DNA of 64,000 nt, from positions 248,001 to 312,000 of the forward strand of contig JAUHXC010000004.1 in NCBI GenBank assembly GCA_030427205.1. The letters run 5' to 3'. This DNA is from a bacterium. GTDB lineage: Bacteria; Myxococcota_A; Bradymonadia; UBA7976; UBA1532. Below are positions 1 to 8,741 of the stretch, in pieces. Both the position numbers and the translations under genes were made by a program. The stretch's first letter is position 1; each line of letters begins with the position of its first letter. The notes under the pieces are model-generated. The model was not told the origin of the DNA. It did no database searches and was given only the letters and a program-made list of their open reading frames with translations.

Positions 1-349
1 GCGCGCCCGAGTGTTCGAAGGGCACCAGCAAGGGGTTGTGCTCGATCGCAGACCTGCGCGGCAGCGGCTGCCCGATGGCTCTGGCGTAGGAGAGTTCGAA
101 CGAGATCGACCCGGTCCAGTTGATGAACACCTGCTCGTAATGCAGTCGATACCAGCTCATGCCGCCGGGTGAGGCGTCGGTGATCGGGGTTGGTGTCACC
201 CAGTCCGTGGGCATGCCGAAGCCGACCGGGCCGCCGAACCCGTCGAGGAGCGGGGCCCCGCGTTGCAGATTCTGCGCGCCCGCCGTTCCAGCGGTCATCA
301 GCAGCGCCATGCACAGCGGGGCCATGCGGAGGATCGTTCGCGCGTTCAT
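1..349 (-). CDS. Secreted nidogen-like protein, N-terminal part (runs off the window)
   Basis: This minus-strand reading frame starts with ATG at 347-349 and stays open to the window edge, so only about 116 residues are visible. The first ~22 residues are a signal peptide (MNARTILRM followed by a hydrophobic stretch ending TAGA before QN). The mature part begins with a pattern (GFG-PTDW, then FINW-GSISFE) that resembles the start of nidogen-like domains found in secreted proteins of Myxococcota and Bacteroidota. Its start codon overlaps the stop of the upstream gene by one base (TGATG), so the two are probably translationally coupled, and both look like nidogen-like exported proteins. The domain call is by eye and could be wrong. 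That it is a real, coupled, exported gene is more certain. Confidence 0.72.
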   Translation of the reverse strand, partial: MNARTILRMAPLCMALLMTAGTAGAQNLQRGAPLLDGFGGPVGFGMPTDWVTPTPITDASPGGMSWYRLHYEQVFINWTGSISFELSYARAIGQPLPRRSAIEHNPLLVPFEHSGA

Positions 350-1818
350 CACTGTTCTATACCATCAGGGATCAGGCCGGTGTTGATCTCTCGCCACGCG
401 GACGAGCGGCAGATCGCGCGGATACGCGTCTGGTAGGCGTCGAGGCGCCCGTCGCCGTTGCAGTCGGCGTCGCACCGGTTGCCGACGCCGTCCCCGTCGT
501 CATCCCGTTGCTCGGGGTTGGCCGCCGTCGGGCAGTTGTCGATCACATCGGCCCAGCCGTCGGCGTCCGCGTCCACCTCGAAGCGACAGCCGGCCGGTTG
601 GCAGGCCAGCTCGGGCAGGACGTCGCAAGCGTCGCCGATGCCGTCCCCGTCGCGATCGCCGACGTTGGCGTCCATGACATAGTGGCAGCGGTCGAACGGG
701 CGCAGATCGAGCACGTCGTCGCCGTCGATGTCACTGTCGCATTCGTCGCCCTGGCCGTCGCGGTCGAGGTCGAGGTTGGCCGGGCTCGGCGTATTCGGGC
801 AGAGGTCGAGGCGGTCGATGAGGCCGTCTCCGTCATCGTCCGCGTCGCAGACGTCGCCGCGCCCGTCGGCGTCATTGTCCGCCTGTCGCGGGTTGGCGAT
901 CCGCGGGCAGTTGTCCAATGGGTTCCGCCATGCGTCGCCGTCCAGATCGACGTCGCACGCGTCGCCCTCGGCGTCGTCGTCGAGATTCTCCTGGCCGGGG
1001 TTTGCGGCGAACCCGCAGTTGTCGAAGCTGCGCAGGCCGTCCGCGTCCGGATCACCGAGCAGCTGACCCTGCCCGTCGAACGCCATCACCCACTGCCGCC
1101 TCGTCCACGTCCGCGTCTCGGCGCTCTCGCCGGGGTCGCCCTCGCTGCCGCCGTTGAGCAGCATGAACACCCGGTCGGTGCGCAGCTTCTCGCCCTCCAC
1201 CATCAACTCGAACGTCGACTCGGGGAAGATCGCCCCCACATGAGGCTGGCCGTGCGGGTCGATCGCCTCGTAGGTGATCGTCACCCGCAGCTCCGCCCCC
1301 CACGAGATCCGCACGCCGAACGTGGAGACCCGGTCGAGCAGCTTGCCCGCGCAGTCGGGCTCAGCCGGCGTCATGGCGTGCCACGAGACGTACAGATCAT
1401 CGCCGTCGACGGTGTAGGTCACCCGGTTGACCTGCGCCCGCTCCTCGTCGCTCCAGGCGGCGCAGGTCCCGCCCAGCGGCATCATCAGCGGGGCGAGGAC
1501 GACGGTATTTTCCGGGACTTCCCGGCTGGCCAGCAGCCCCTCGGCCGCCGTGAACGCCGGGCCGAGCCGACCGCCGATCGACAGCATGCCGTTCGGGTAG
1601 ACGAAGACCGTCTCGGTCGCGACGCCGCCCGTGACGGGTCGAAAGCCCGCGGAGAACCCCGCCGCGGCGTCGATGGTGATCTCGCCGCCGTCGACCGGCG
1701 CGCCCTCGGGGATCGGGTCGGGCTCCACGGGGCCGACCGGCGCCTGCTCGGCCAGGGCCGAGCCGACCGGGTGCGCGGCTGCGAGGATGATCAGGGTCGT
1801 CTGCATGACGCGGAACAT
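349..1818 (-). CDS. Secreted protein with nidogen-like domain and thrombospondin type-3 calcium repeats
   Basis: This 489-residue protein has an N-terminal signal peptide (about residues 1-24, ending in ALAEQ). Residues ~45-270 resemble a nidogen-like extracellular domain, with segments such as VFVYPNGMLSIGG and APLMMPLGG. Residues ~280-460 are a run of thrombospondin type-3 repeats, with the recurring pattern D-N-C-P then N-P-Q-D-D-D-DG-GD-CD, which bind calcium and stiffen surface proteins. A Cys-containing tail follows. It probably sits outside the outer membrane. The downstream gene overlaps it by one base, so the pair reads as a two-gene unit. The start at 1818 follows an AGGTACACTC-type leader without a strong Shine-Dalgarno, and an in-frame Met a few codons later (MQTT) is an alternative. 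Function beyond calcium-dependent surface adhesion is inference. Confidence 0.85.
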   Translation of the reverse strand: MFRVMQTTLIILAAAHPVGSALAEQAPVGPVEPDPIPEGAPVDGGEITIDAAAGFSAGFRPVTGGVATETVFVYPNGMLSIGGRLGPAFTAAEGLLASREVPENTVVLAPLMMPLGGTCAAWSDEERAQVNRVTYTVDGDDLYVSWHAMTPAEPDCAGKLLDRVSTFGVRISWGAELRVTITYEAIDPHGQPHVGAIFPESTFELMVEGEKLRTDRVFMLLNGGSEGDPGESAETRTWTRRQWVMAFDGQGQLLGDPDADGLRSFDNCGFAANPGQENLDDDAEGDACDVDLDGDAWRNPLDNCPRIANPRQADNDADGRGDVCDADDDGDGLIDRLDLCPNTPSPANLDLDRDGQGDECDSDIDGDDVLDLRPFDRCHYVMDANVGDRDGDGIGDACDVLPELACQPAGCRFEVDADADGWADVIDNCPTAANPEQRDDDGDGVGNRCDADCNGDGRLDAYQTRIRAICRSSAWREINTGLIPDGIEQ

Positions 1819-2173
1819 GAGTGTACCTCTCTCTCGACGCCTGCCCGGCGCCTACGAACCGTCTGTTTGTACGAATCACTGCGTATCGAAGCTCGGGTGG
1901 TCGGCGGGGCGCATCGGGAGGTCGTCGGCCGCCGGTGAGGTCAATCTAGCGCTCGCCGCCCGGATGATCAATCCAAAGTTTCTAACAATTCTTGCAGTCT
2001 TTGCGCAGTGTCATGAAATCATGTGGATATTTCTCCGGGCATTTTCCAAACTCTGCGCGGCCCGCGGCCCGCGACCGCCCGATCGGCCCCTCGCCTGCGC
2101 CCCGAGGCCGCCGCTCATCGCCGATCGCCCCGGGCCCGTGGCCCCGGCCGGCGCTTTGCGGTAGGTTCCCGCC
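1819..2173. promoter_or_regulatory. Divergent intergenic region with an AT-rich patch
   Basis: This region separates divergently transcribed genes. Positions ~1955-2060 are clearly more AT-rich than the surroundings (for example CCAAAGTTTCTAACAATTC and CATGTGGATATTTC), as expected of promoter DNA in a GC-rich genome. I cannot assign specific -35/-10 boxes. No credible gene is visible. Confidence 0.4.
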
Positions 2174-3934
2174 ATGAGCACGCCCCGCCGCCCCGCCCGC
2201 CGCCGCCGCTTCGTCCGCCGCATCTGGCCCGCCGCCCTGGTCGGCGTCGCGTTCGTCGGCGCGGTGAGCCTCGTCGCCTGCGACGACCCCGACGAGACGC
2301 CGCCGATCGGCACCTGGCGGGCCCCGGTGACCATCGAGACCGTCGCGATGACCCGCTGCGATACCCCGCCGGAGCTGATCGACGGGCTCTCCCGCCAGCT
2401 GGTCGACGCGATCAACTGCCTGCGCCCGGGCACTCTGGCCGACATCCCGCTGGGCGGTGACATCCGGCTCTTGCAGGAGAATCGGCCGGCCTATATCGAC
2501 GCGCGCTCGGTGGACGCGCTGATCGACGCGGCGGCGGCCGGCGACCGGCAGATGGTCGTGCGCTGGGCCTATCGCGATGTGGCGCTGCAGCATCTGTTCT
2601 GGCTGCAGGACGACTTCCGCGGCTGCGCGGTGGCGGCGCCGGCGGGCCTGTCGAACCACCAGAACGGGCTGGCGGTCGACCTCAACGACTGGCAGGCGTG
2701 GGCGCCGACGATGCGCAGCTTCGGCTGGGCCAACGAGCTGCCCAACGACCGGGTGCACTTCGACTATCAGGACGCCCCCGACGTGGGCCTCGGCGCGCTG
2801 TCGCTGCTGGCCTTCCAGGCCCTGTGGAATCAGAACAACCCCGACGCGCAGCTGGCCCTCACCGCCGAGCTGGACGGGCCGACCTACGACGCGCTCAGCG
2901 AGGCGCCCATCGAGGGCTTCGACGAGGATCTGTGCGCCGGCGGACCGCCGCCGGTGGGGCCCGGCCCGGTGCGCGGCCCGACCGTGGGCCAGCAGGCGTG
3001 GCGCGGCTGCGACGCGCCGGTCGAGCTCGTCGAGGGGCTGGCGGAGCAGGTGGCCCGGGGCATGGCGTGCCTCGAGCCCGACGCGCTCGCGCCGCTGGCG
3101 GTCTGTGGCCAGCCCGGCTGCGCTCAGGTCGCCGCGCCGCCGATTCTCGAGTGGCTCTCGGTGCCGGCCGGGCAGGCGTTCGCTGCCGCCAGCGAGTCTT
3201 TGGGACGCCCGATCGTCATCGAGGAGGCGCTGCGCGACGCCAGCCTGCGCCACTTCTACGACTCGACCGCGGCCAATATCGGCTGCCGGCCGCCAGCGGG
3301 TGAGGCGCAGCTCGTCACCGGCCGCGCGGTGCGGCTCGCCGACGATGGGGCCGAGGCGGCGCTGGACGCGGCGGGCTTCGGCTCCGCCGGCGATCGCTGG
3401 ATCTACGACGGGCCCGACGCGGCCGACCTGGATCAGCTCTCGACCCTCGCGTTCCAGCGGCTGTGGAACCTCAATCGGCCGGATGATCCGATCGACGACG
3501 ACGGCCTGATCGGCCCCCAGACCCGCGGCGCGCTCGATCGGGCGCCCATCGCTGGATTCCCGCAGGGTCTGTGCGATCCGGAGCCGGAGCCTGAGCCCGA
3601 GCCGCAACCCGAGCCGGAGCCGCAGCCCGAGCCGGAGCCGCAGCCCGAGCCGGAGCCTCAGCCCGAGCCGGAGCCGGAGGCCCAGCCCGAACCGGAGCCT
3701 CAGCCGGAGCCGCAGCCCGAACCCGAAGGCCAGCCGGAGCCCGAGCCGCAGCCCGAGCCCGAGCCGCAGGTCGCCGGTGACGCGTCGATCCCGCCGCCGC
3801 CGGTGCCCGGGTGGAGCGGCCTCGACGACGGCGATACCGGTTGCGCGCAGGCCCCCGGCCGGGCGCCGACCGCGGGCTGGTTGCTCGCCCTGATCGGGCT
3901 GGCCGCCGCCCGTCGGCGGTGGCGGTGGCGGTGA
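2174..3934 (+). CDS. M15-type D-Ala-D-Ala carboxypeptidase-like protein, tandem-duplicated, with MYXO-CTERM-like tail
   Basis: This 586-residue exported protein has an Arg-rich N terminus, a hydrophobic stretch and a lipobox-like LVAC. Residues ~55-255 resemble an M15/VanY-type peptidase ([10 protein letters not shown] with H162 and D169, then VHFDY with H195 as the third zinc ligand) followed by a peptidoglycan-binding-like helical segment ([10 protein letters not shown]). Residues ~275-460 repeat the same two-part layout, but the zinc ligands are gone: the aligned stretch reads [11 protein letters not shown] and then RWIYDG. A Glu/Pro/Gln linker follows. The protein ends with a Cys, a hydrophobic segment ([12 protein letters not shown]) and an RRRWRWR cluster, which matches the MYXO-CTERM sorting pattern. 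It probably acts on or binds cell-wall peptides, with one active and one binding-only half. The family call is motif-based. Confidence 0.8.
   Translation: MSTPRRPARRRRFVRRIWPAALVGVAFVGAVSLVACDDPDETPPIGTWRAPVTIETVAMTRCDTPPELIDGLSRQLVDAINCLRPGTLADIPLGGDIRLLQENRPAYIDARSVDALIDAAAAGDRQMVVRWAYRDVALQHLFWLQDDFRGCAVAAPAGLSNHQNGLAVDLNDWQAWAPTMRSFGWANELPNDRVHFDYQDAPDVGLGALSLLAFQALWNQNNPDAQLALTAELDGPTYDALSEAPIEGFDEDLCAGGPPPVGPGPVRGPTVGQQAWRGCDAPVELVEGLAEQVARGMACLEPDALAPLAVCGQPGCAQVAAPPILEWLSVPAGQAFAAASESLGRPIVIEEALRDASLRHFYDSTAANIGCRPPAGEAQLVTGRAVRLADDGAEAALDAAGFGSAGDRWIYDGPDAADLDQLSTLAFQRLWNLNRPDDPIDDDGLIGPQTRGALDRAPIAGFPQGLCDPEPEPEPEPQPEPEPQPEPEPQPEPEPQPEPEPEAQPEPEPQPEPQPEPEGQPEPEPQPEPEPQVAGDASIPPPPVPGWSGLDDGDTGCAQAPGRAPTAGWLLALIGLAAARRRWRWR
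3581..3769 (+). repeat. Glu-Pro/Gln-Pro coding repeat (linker)
   Basis: This is a run of about 63 codons alternating GAG/CAG with CCG/CCC/CCT. It encodes an [12 protein letters not shown] rigid linker between the degenerate peptidase half and the MYXO-CTERM-like anchor. Such linkers span the cell envelope. The 6-bp periodicity makes the length prone to slippage. Confidence 0.9.
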
Positions 3935-4599
3935 GCGGCGAGGCGGCCGGCGCGTCGACGCCTCCGCCGCCCGGCGAGCCGTGGCGAGAGACGTTGGCCG
4001 ACGGCCGGGCGGTCGAGCTGCGGCGGCTGCGGGCGTCGGACAAGTCGCGGATGGCGGCGGCCTTCGAGACGCTGTCGACCACGTCGCGCTATCGGCGTTT
4101 CTTCACGCCCATGGCGCGGCTGACGCCACGCTTCCTGCGCTATCTGACCGAGGTCGATCATCACGACCACCTCGCCTGGGGCGCGATCGACCCGCTCGAT
4201 CCCGCCGAGCCCGGGGTGGGCGTGGCCCGCTGCGTGCGCCTGATCGACGAGCCGACGGTGGCTGAGGCGGCGGTGACCGTGGTGGACCCGTGGCAGGGGC
4301 ACGGGCTGGGGCCGCTCTTGCTCGACGTGCTCGCCGCCGACGCCCGGGCCCACGGTATCGAGACGTTTCGGGGCTATGTGCTGCCCGACAATACGCCGAT
4401 GCGGTCCCTCGTCGAGCAGAGCGGCGGGCGGACGCGTGTGACCGAAGGGGGCCTTCTGCGCATCGATCTGCCATTGCCGGTCGTTTCGCAGGGGCCGTGG
4501 CCCGCGGCGCGCCATGTACTGCGCACGGTGGCCCGCAGCGACGTGCCCCGCGCCCACAACCCGTTCGTCGAGGCCGAGGACTATGACACTGGCGTTTGA
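3931..4599 (+). CDS. GNAT-family N-acetyltransferase
   Basis: A 222-residue GNAT-fold protein. I chose the GTG at 3931 because it overlaps the preceding stop as GTGA and lies where the domain begins; the upstream extension of this frame only overlaps the previous gene. The acetyl-CoA-binding motif A is visible as [18 protein letters not shown] (Q-x-x-G-x-G type) around residues 114-131. It is preceded by the beta strand EAAVTVV and followed by a helix and [17 protein letters not shown], as in other GNATs. The substrate is unknown. Overlap with the envelope-peptidase gene suggests co-translation but does not show a shared function. Confidence 0.85.
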   Translation: MSGEAAGASTPPPPGEPWRETLADGRAVELRRLRASDKSRMAAAFETLSTTSRYRRFFTPMARLTPRFLRYLTEVDHHDHLAWGAIDPLDPAEPGVGVARCVRLIDEPTVAEAAVTVVDPWQGHGLGPLLLDVLAADARAHGIETFRGYVLPDNTPMRSLVEQSGGRTRVTEGGLLRIDLPLPVVSQGPWPAARHVLRTVARSDVPRAHNPFVEAEDYDTGV

Positions 4600-4606
4600 T
4601 CTGCGC

Positions 4607-5149
4607 CTACAACAGCCAGCCCAGCCCGAAGCCGAGGTGCAGCCGACGCAGGTGCGGGTCGAAGTCGGGGTAGTTGAGCTGGGCTTCGGTGCGCACCCGC
4701 AGCGAGTCGAGGATCTCGACGTCGATGCCCACCGGCACCCGGGCGGTGGGCAGCGTGCCCCAGTTGCCGATCTGCGGGGCGCTGTAGATCCACAGGCCGT
4801 CGAGCAGGCGGGCGGCGACCGGCAATTCGAACGTGGCCCAGCCGACGCCCACCTCGACCCCGACACCCAGGGAGACCTGCTCGTGATCCAGCGCCCGTAC
4901 GCGCACCGAGAGGCCGGCGGTGCCGCCGACGTCGTCGAACGCGCCGACGAGCGCGAGGTCGAGCCACGAGGTGGCCGAGATCGAGCCCCAGGCCTGCCCC
5001 GCGTGACGCCACGGCTCCTCGATCAGCGGGCGCGGCCCGACCGCGACGTAGCCCAGCCCGACCTCGCCGCGGGCGGTCGGCGGCAGCGGGGTCATCGGGC
5101 GCAGGTGGCCGGCGGGCGCGCAGCCGGCGAGCAGCGCCAGCGCCAGCAT
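4607..5149 (-). CDS. Outer-membrane beta-barrel-like lipoprotein
   Basis: This protein of about 180 residues has an N terminus MLALALLAGC that carries a lipobox (LLAGC). The mature part alternates hydrophobic and polar residues (GEVGLGYVAVG, SLGVGVEVGVGW, LHLGFGLGW-LL) and ends in an aromatic/hydrophobic strand, as in outer-membrane beta-barrels. The ATG at 5149 gives a signal peptide with no positive n-region. The frame continues upstream through RARRRALTP without any ATG, GTG or TTG, so a non-canonical CTG start at about 5158 is possible. The gene is convergent with the GNAT gene (7 bp apart) and its 5' end overlaps that of the divergent DUF3943 gene. Confidence 0.7.
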   Translation of the reverse strand: MLALALLAGCAPAGHLRPMTPLPPTARGEVGLGYVAVGPRPLIEEPWRHAGQAWGSISATSWLDLALVGAFDDVGGTAGLSVRVRALDHEQVSLGVGVEVGVGWATFELPVAARLLDGLWIYSAPQIGNWGTLPTARVPVGIDVEILDSLRVRTEAQLNYPDFDPHLRRLHLGFGLGWLL

Positions 5150-6763
5150 CGGCGTCAGCGCCCGGCGGCGTGCGCGCTCGCCGTCGCGTGCGCAGCCCTG
5201 CTGATCGCGCCGGCGCCCGCCGAGGCTCGCCGCGAGCCGCCCGACCCCCCGCCGCTCGCGGGGGCCGATCAGGTCGACGGGCCCGGGCGCATGTCGGGCG
5301 CCTTCTTCGACGAGGAGGGGCTCGAGCTCGACTTCGACGACCTCTACTGGGCCAACCTCAAGCCCGAGGAGACCCACGTCGGCCTGGCGTTCGCCTGGCA
5401 GGGGCTCATCCTCGGCCTGGGCACGTGGTGGTACTGGGCCAACGCCAGCGAGAACGCCAAGGACTGGGAGTTCCCCAGCTTCCGCTCGCGGCTCACCGGC
5501 GAGGCGGTGCGCTTCGACGACAACCACTTCACCATCAACCACGTCAGCCACCCCTTCGCGGGCGCGGCCTACTACGGCATGGCCCGCTCGGCGGGTATGG
5601 GCATCGCGGGCGCGACGGGCATGACCATCCTCAGCTCGTCGATCTGGGAGTACCTGCTCGAGTGGCGCGAGCAGGTCAGCCTCAATGATCAGTTCTTCAC
5701 TCCTCTGGGCGGCATCGCCATCGGTGAGGGCATCTACCGGCTGGCGCATTATTTCAACAGCGCGCCGGGCGGCGGCGGGCTCACCCAGCGCGTGCTCGCG
5801 GCGACCGTCGGGGCGCCGGTGTGGTTTCATCGGTGGTACGACGACATCGTGCCGCCCGAAGGGCCCGCCGACAGCCTCGGCTTCAGCGCAGCGTACCACC
5901 ATCGCTTTCGGCTGGCCTACGCCCGCGCGGGCATCGACGACGGCGACACCCCCTTCGAGCCGCGCAACGGCTTCGGCCTGGACGTCGAGCTCTACGCCGT
6001 GCCCGGCCTCGGGCGGCCGGGGGTCTTCGACGTCTTCTTCACCGAAGGCAACCTGCTCGACATCGAGGCGGGGGCCACCTGGGACGACGACGGCGTCGGC
6101 GCCGACTGGTATATGCGAGTCGAGACCGTGATGTTGGGTTACCTGCTCCAGGACGTCACCGGCGTGCCCGACGACATCTCGACCCGCTGGGGCACGACGG
6201 TCTACGTGGGGCTCGTCGCCGGCTACGAGCACGTGCAGCAGTGGCAGCCCGAGCCGCGCGATCGGTTCGCCAAGGTGCTGCTGCCCGGCGCCGACGCGGG
6301 CATCTGGCTCTACGGCGGCGGCGTCGTCGGGCGCATCCGGTTGACCGTGCAGCCGTCTTTCGACTCCATCGACAGCGTGGCCGCGCCGGTGTGGTTCGAA
6401 CGCAACCCCGAGACGGTCGTGCGCAGCGTGCTGCGCCGGCGAGGTTATTACTATGGCTTCGGGCTCGGCAGCCGCCTGCAGCTCGAGCTCGACATCGACT
6501 GGCTGCGCATCGAGACCGAGGCCCGCTTCTATCACGTCGAATCCATCGAAGGGCTCGATCGGGAGCAGGAGGAGGTCGAGGTCGACCCGCCCATCGAGGA
6601 CGACATGGTCCGGTATCGCGGCACGGCGGTGGTCACGCTGCCCGGGCGGCTGCTGTCCCTGGGGCTGACGTACATTCATACGCGGCGCTGGGGCAAGATG
6701 GAGCGCGACACCGCCGAGCGCAGCTTCGACCGCATCGAAGCGACCCTCGGCGTGGAGTTCTGA
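5105..6763 (+). CDS. DUF3943 family exported protein
   Basis: The mature part is about 520 residues. A hydrophobic signal (CALAVACAALLIAPAPAEA) precedes a region matching the DUF3943 pattern: NHFTINHVSHPFAGAAYY, then SSIWEYLLEW, then TPLGGIAIGEGIYRL. The C-terminal half is rich in alternating beta strands (TVVTLPGRLLSLGLTY) and ends VEF, suggesting an outer-membrane barrel. The start is uncertain. The only standard start codon before the signal peptide in this frame is GTG 5105, which lies inside the divergent lipoprotein gene and gives a long Arg/Gln-rich leader. The next Met (5291) would drop the signal. The function of DUF3943 is unknown. Confidence 0.82.
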   Translation: MAGGRAAGEQRQRQHRRQRPAACALAVACAALLIAPAPAEARREPPDPPPLAGADQVDGPGRMSGAFFDEEGLELDFDDLYWANLKPEETHVGLAFAWQGLILGLGTWWYWANASENAKDWEFPSFRSRLTGEAVRFDDNHFTINHVSHPFAGAAYYGMARSAGMGIAGATGMTILSSSIWEYLLEWREQVSLNDQFFTPLGGIAIGEGIYRLAHYFNSAPGGGGLTQRVLAATVGAPVWFHRWYDDIVPPEGPADSLGFSAAYHHRFRLAYARAGIDDGDTPFEPRNGFGLDVELYAVPGLGRPGVFDVFFTEGNLLDIEAGATWDDDGVGADWYMRVETVMLGYLLQDVTGVPDDISTRWGTTVYVGLVAGYEHVQQWQPEPRDRFAKVLLPGADAGIWLYGGGVVGRIRLTVQPSFDSIDSVAAPVWFERNPETVVRSVLRRRGYYYGFGLGSRLQLELDIDWLRIETEARFYHVESIEGLDREQEEVEVDPPIEDDMVRYRGTAVVTLPGRLLSLGLTYIHTRRWGKMERDTAERSFDRIEATLGVEF

Positions 6764-6769
6764 GCCGCG

Positions 6770-7576
6770 TCAGGGCTGCTCGGGCTCGGGGATGCGCTCG
6801 AGCAGCACCGTCACCGGCAGGTGATCGCTGCGGCCGACGTCCTTGACGTAGGCGTCGAGCGGGTCGAGGCGGGCGGATTCGTAGAGCACGTGGTCGATGG
6901 TGCCCACCGCCTGACCGTAGAGGCCGCGGCCGTAGCGCCAGGTCTCCTGACCCGGGCGGAAGGCCGGCAGCGCGTTGACGAAGCCGTCGGTCTCGAGCTG
7001 GCGGATCGCCGCGCCGTCGACGCCCTCGTTGAAGTCGCCGACCACCACCGTCGCCAGCGCCTCGTCACACTCCGCCGAGTAGCCCCGGATCTCCTGCAGG
7101 TGATCCTCGTCGATGTCGAAGAGGCCGGCGACGCCCTCCCGGCGGCTGTAGGGCGGCCGCAGATGCACCTGCAGCACCTGCAGCGGGCCGATCGGCGAGT
7201 CGACCTCGATGTGCCAGGCCGGATGCCAGTCTTCGAGAGCGACGTGCACCCCGCGATCGACGAAGGGATAACGCGAGAGCACCGCGAGCCCGCCCGAGGC
7301 GTCCCCTTCGAACGCCATATAGGGGTACTCCTCGTGCCAGGTGGTGCGCAGGATGTCGCGCCAGCCGGCGTTGACCTCCTGCAGGCAGACCACGTCGGCG
7401 TCGGTGGCGCCGATGGCGGCGACCGTCGCCGGATCGTCGTGCAGGTCGAGGTTGACGTTGAACGACGTGATGGCGATGTGCGGCACGCCGGGGGTCGGCG
7501 AGCGCGGCGTCATCAGCGGCCCCTCGACGCAAGCGGTCAGGCCGGCGAGGCCCAGGGCGGTGAGCAGAATGCGCAT
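6770..7576 (-). CDS. Endonuclease/exonuclease/phosphatase-superfamily lipoprotein
   Basis: This 268-residue protein starts at ATG 7576, directly behind GGAGGAGA; a Met 16 codons upstream has no such site. The N terminus MRILLTALGLAGLTAC is a lipoprotein signal. The fold signature of the Mg-dependent EEP superfamily is complete: SFNVN, CLQEVN (metal-binding Glu), VHLRPP, VVGDFNEG (catalytic Asp/Asn), GTIDHVLY and SDHLPV (catalytic Asp-His). It should be an active metal-dependent phosphodiesterase or phosphatase facing the periplasm or outside. The substrate (nucleic acid, sphingomyelin or phosphoinositide) cannot be told from sequence. It is convergent with the DUF3943 gene, 6 bp apart. Confidence 0.9.
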   Translation of the reverse strand: MRILLTALGLAGLTACVEGPLMTPRSPTPGVPHIAITSFNVNLDLHDDPATVAAIGATDADVVCLQEVNAGWRDILRTTWHEEYPYMAFEGDASGGLAVLSRYPFVDRGVHVALEDWHPAWHIEVDSPIGPLQVLQVHLRPPYSRREGVAGLFDIDEDHLQEIRGYSAECDEALATVVVGDFNEGVDGAAIRQLETDGFVNALPAFRPGQETWRYGRGLYGQAVGTIDHVLYESARLDPLDAYVKDVGRSDHLPVTVLLERIPEPEQP

Positions 7577-7672
7577 GCTGTCTCCTCCAGTCGGCGCGGG
7601 CGCCGTCCAGACGGTGGACACCATAGCCGGTCGGGCAAGGTCGGATCTCGATTTCCCTGCCGTGGCCCCGCC

Positions 7673-8551
7673 TCACGGCTGGGGCGGGCCCGGTGACTCT
7701 TCGGGCTGCTCGTCGTCGAGGGGCCAGCCGCAGCCGATGGCGTAGATGTCTTCGCCCACCGCGTCGTAGGCCTCGCGCCACGTCGCCCAGAAGTCGCTGG
7801 CGCGGCGCACGAAGTCGGCCACCTCGGCGTCATCCGCGGCGGCGTCGAGCATCCACGGGGCGTCGAGCACGATCGCCCCGCTCGGGCTGCCCAGGCCGGG
7901 GATGCGCGTCGAGAGGCGGCCTTCGGCCCAGGGGTCGGCGGCATAGTCGGCCACCGGCATGCGCTCGGGCATCACCGACCACGCCTCGAGGAAGGTCATC
8001 TCGCCGGCGTCGTTGAAGGTGAACTCTTCGTAGATCGGGCAGCTGCCGCCGTCATAGACGAAGTCGACATAGCACCGGGCGAACGGCTGCGTCGGGAAGA
8101 ACCGGCAGTCGCGATCCTCGACGATGCTCGGGTCGATGCGCAGCGCGGCCCGGGTCGTGGCGATCATCTGCTGGGCGCCCCAGCCGGTGAGATAGAGCCA
8201 CGGCGGCCACTCCCAGCGGGCCACGTCGGGGGCGTATTCGGGCACGATGGCCGGATCGGCCCGGGTATCGAGGGTGTCGAAGTAGATCATGGCCTGCTCG
8301 ACGTACCACTCGGGCGGGCGGGTCGGCACCGAGGCGGTCGAATAGGCGCTCGGATCGCCCGTGTCTTCCGGCTCGGCGTCGACGGCCACGTCGGGGGATG
8401 CAGCGTCGGATGACGCTGCGTCGGGGATCGCGCCGACGTCCGCGGGGGCGACGTCGGCGTCGACCATGGCGCTGGTGGTTTCATCGCCTTCGCACGCGGC
8501 CGACAGGCCTCCGAGCGCCAGCAGAAACCCGAGCCGGGCGAGTCGTGGCAC
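7673..8551 (-). CDS. Lipoprotein of unknown function
   Basis: This protein of about 292 residues starts at GTG 8551, behind a GAGGAGG site. The signal VPRLARLGFLLALGGLSAAC ends in a lipobox. An Asp/Ala/Pro-rich spacer (VDADVAPADVG and similar) leads to a globular part of ~220 residues containing six Cys or fewer and a motif YEEFTFNDAGEMTFLEAW. That motif is faintly like SnoaL/NTF2-type folds but not enough to assign. It is probably a surface protein. It lies upstream of the EEP lipoprotein on the same strand with a 96-bp gap, so the two may be co-transcribed. Confidence 0.75.
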   Translation of the reverse strand: MPRLARLGFLLALGGLSAACEGDETTSAMVDADVAPADVGAIPDAASSDAASPDVAVDAEPEDTGDPSAYSTASVPTRPPEWYVEQAMIYFDTLDTRADPAIVPEYAPDVARWEWPPWLYLTGWGAQQMIATTRAALRIDPSIVEDRDCRFFPTQPFARCYVDFVYDGGSCPIYEEFTFNDAGEMTFLEAWSVMPERMPVADYAADPWAEGRLSTRIPGLGSPSGAIVLDAPWMLDAAADDAEVADFVRRASDFWATWREAYDAVGEDIYAIGCGWPLDDEQPEESPGPPQP

Positions 8552-8741
8552 GGCATCCTCCTCACGGACGGTTGGCCTCGAATGTCGCAGTCGGGCGTCG
8601 GTCGGCGCAACCGGTCGACCCCCTGGAGATGATCGACCCGATGCGGTTAATCTCCGGTGTTCCTCCGGGGGCGTGCTCGCCGAGTCGGGTCGCCCGGAGA
8701 AGCCCGCGGGACACGAGGATATCCCGCGGTTGGGGAGGCCC

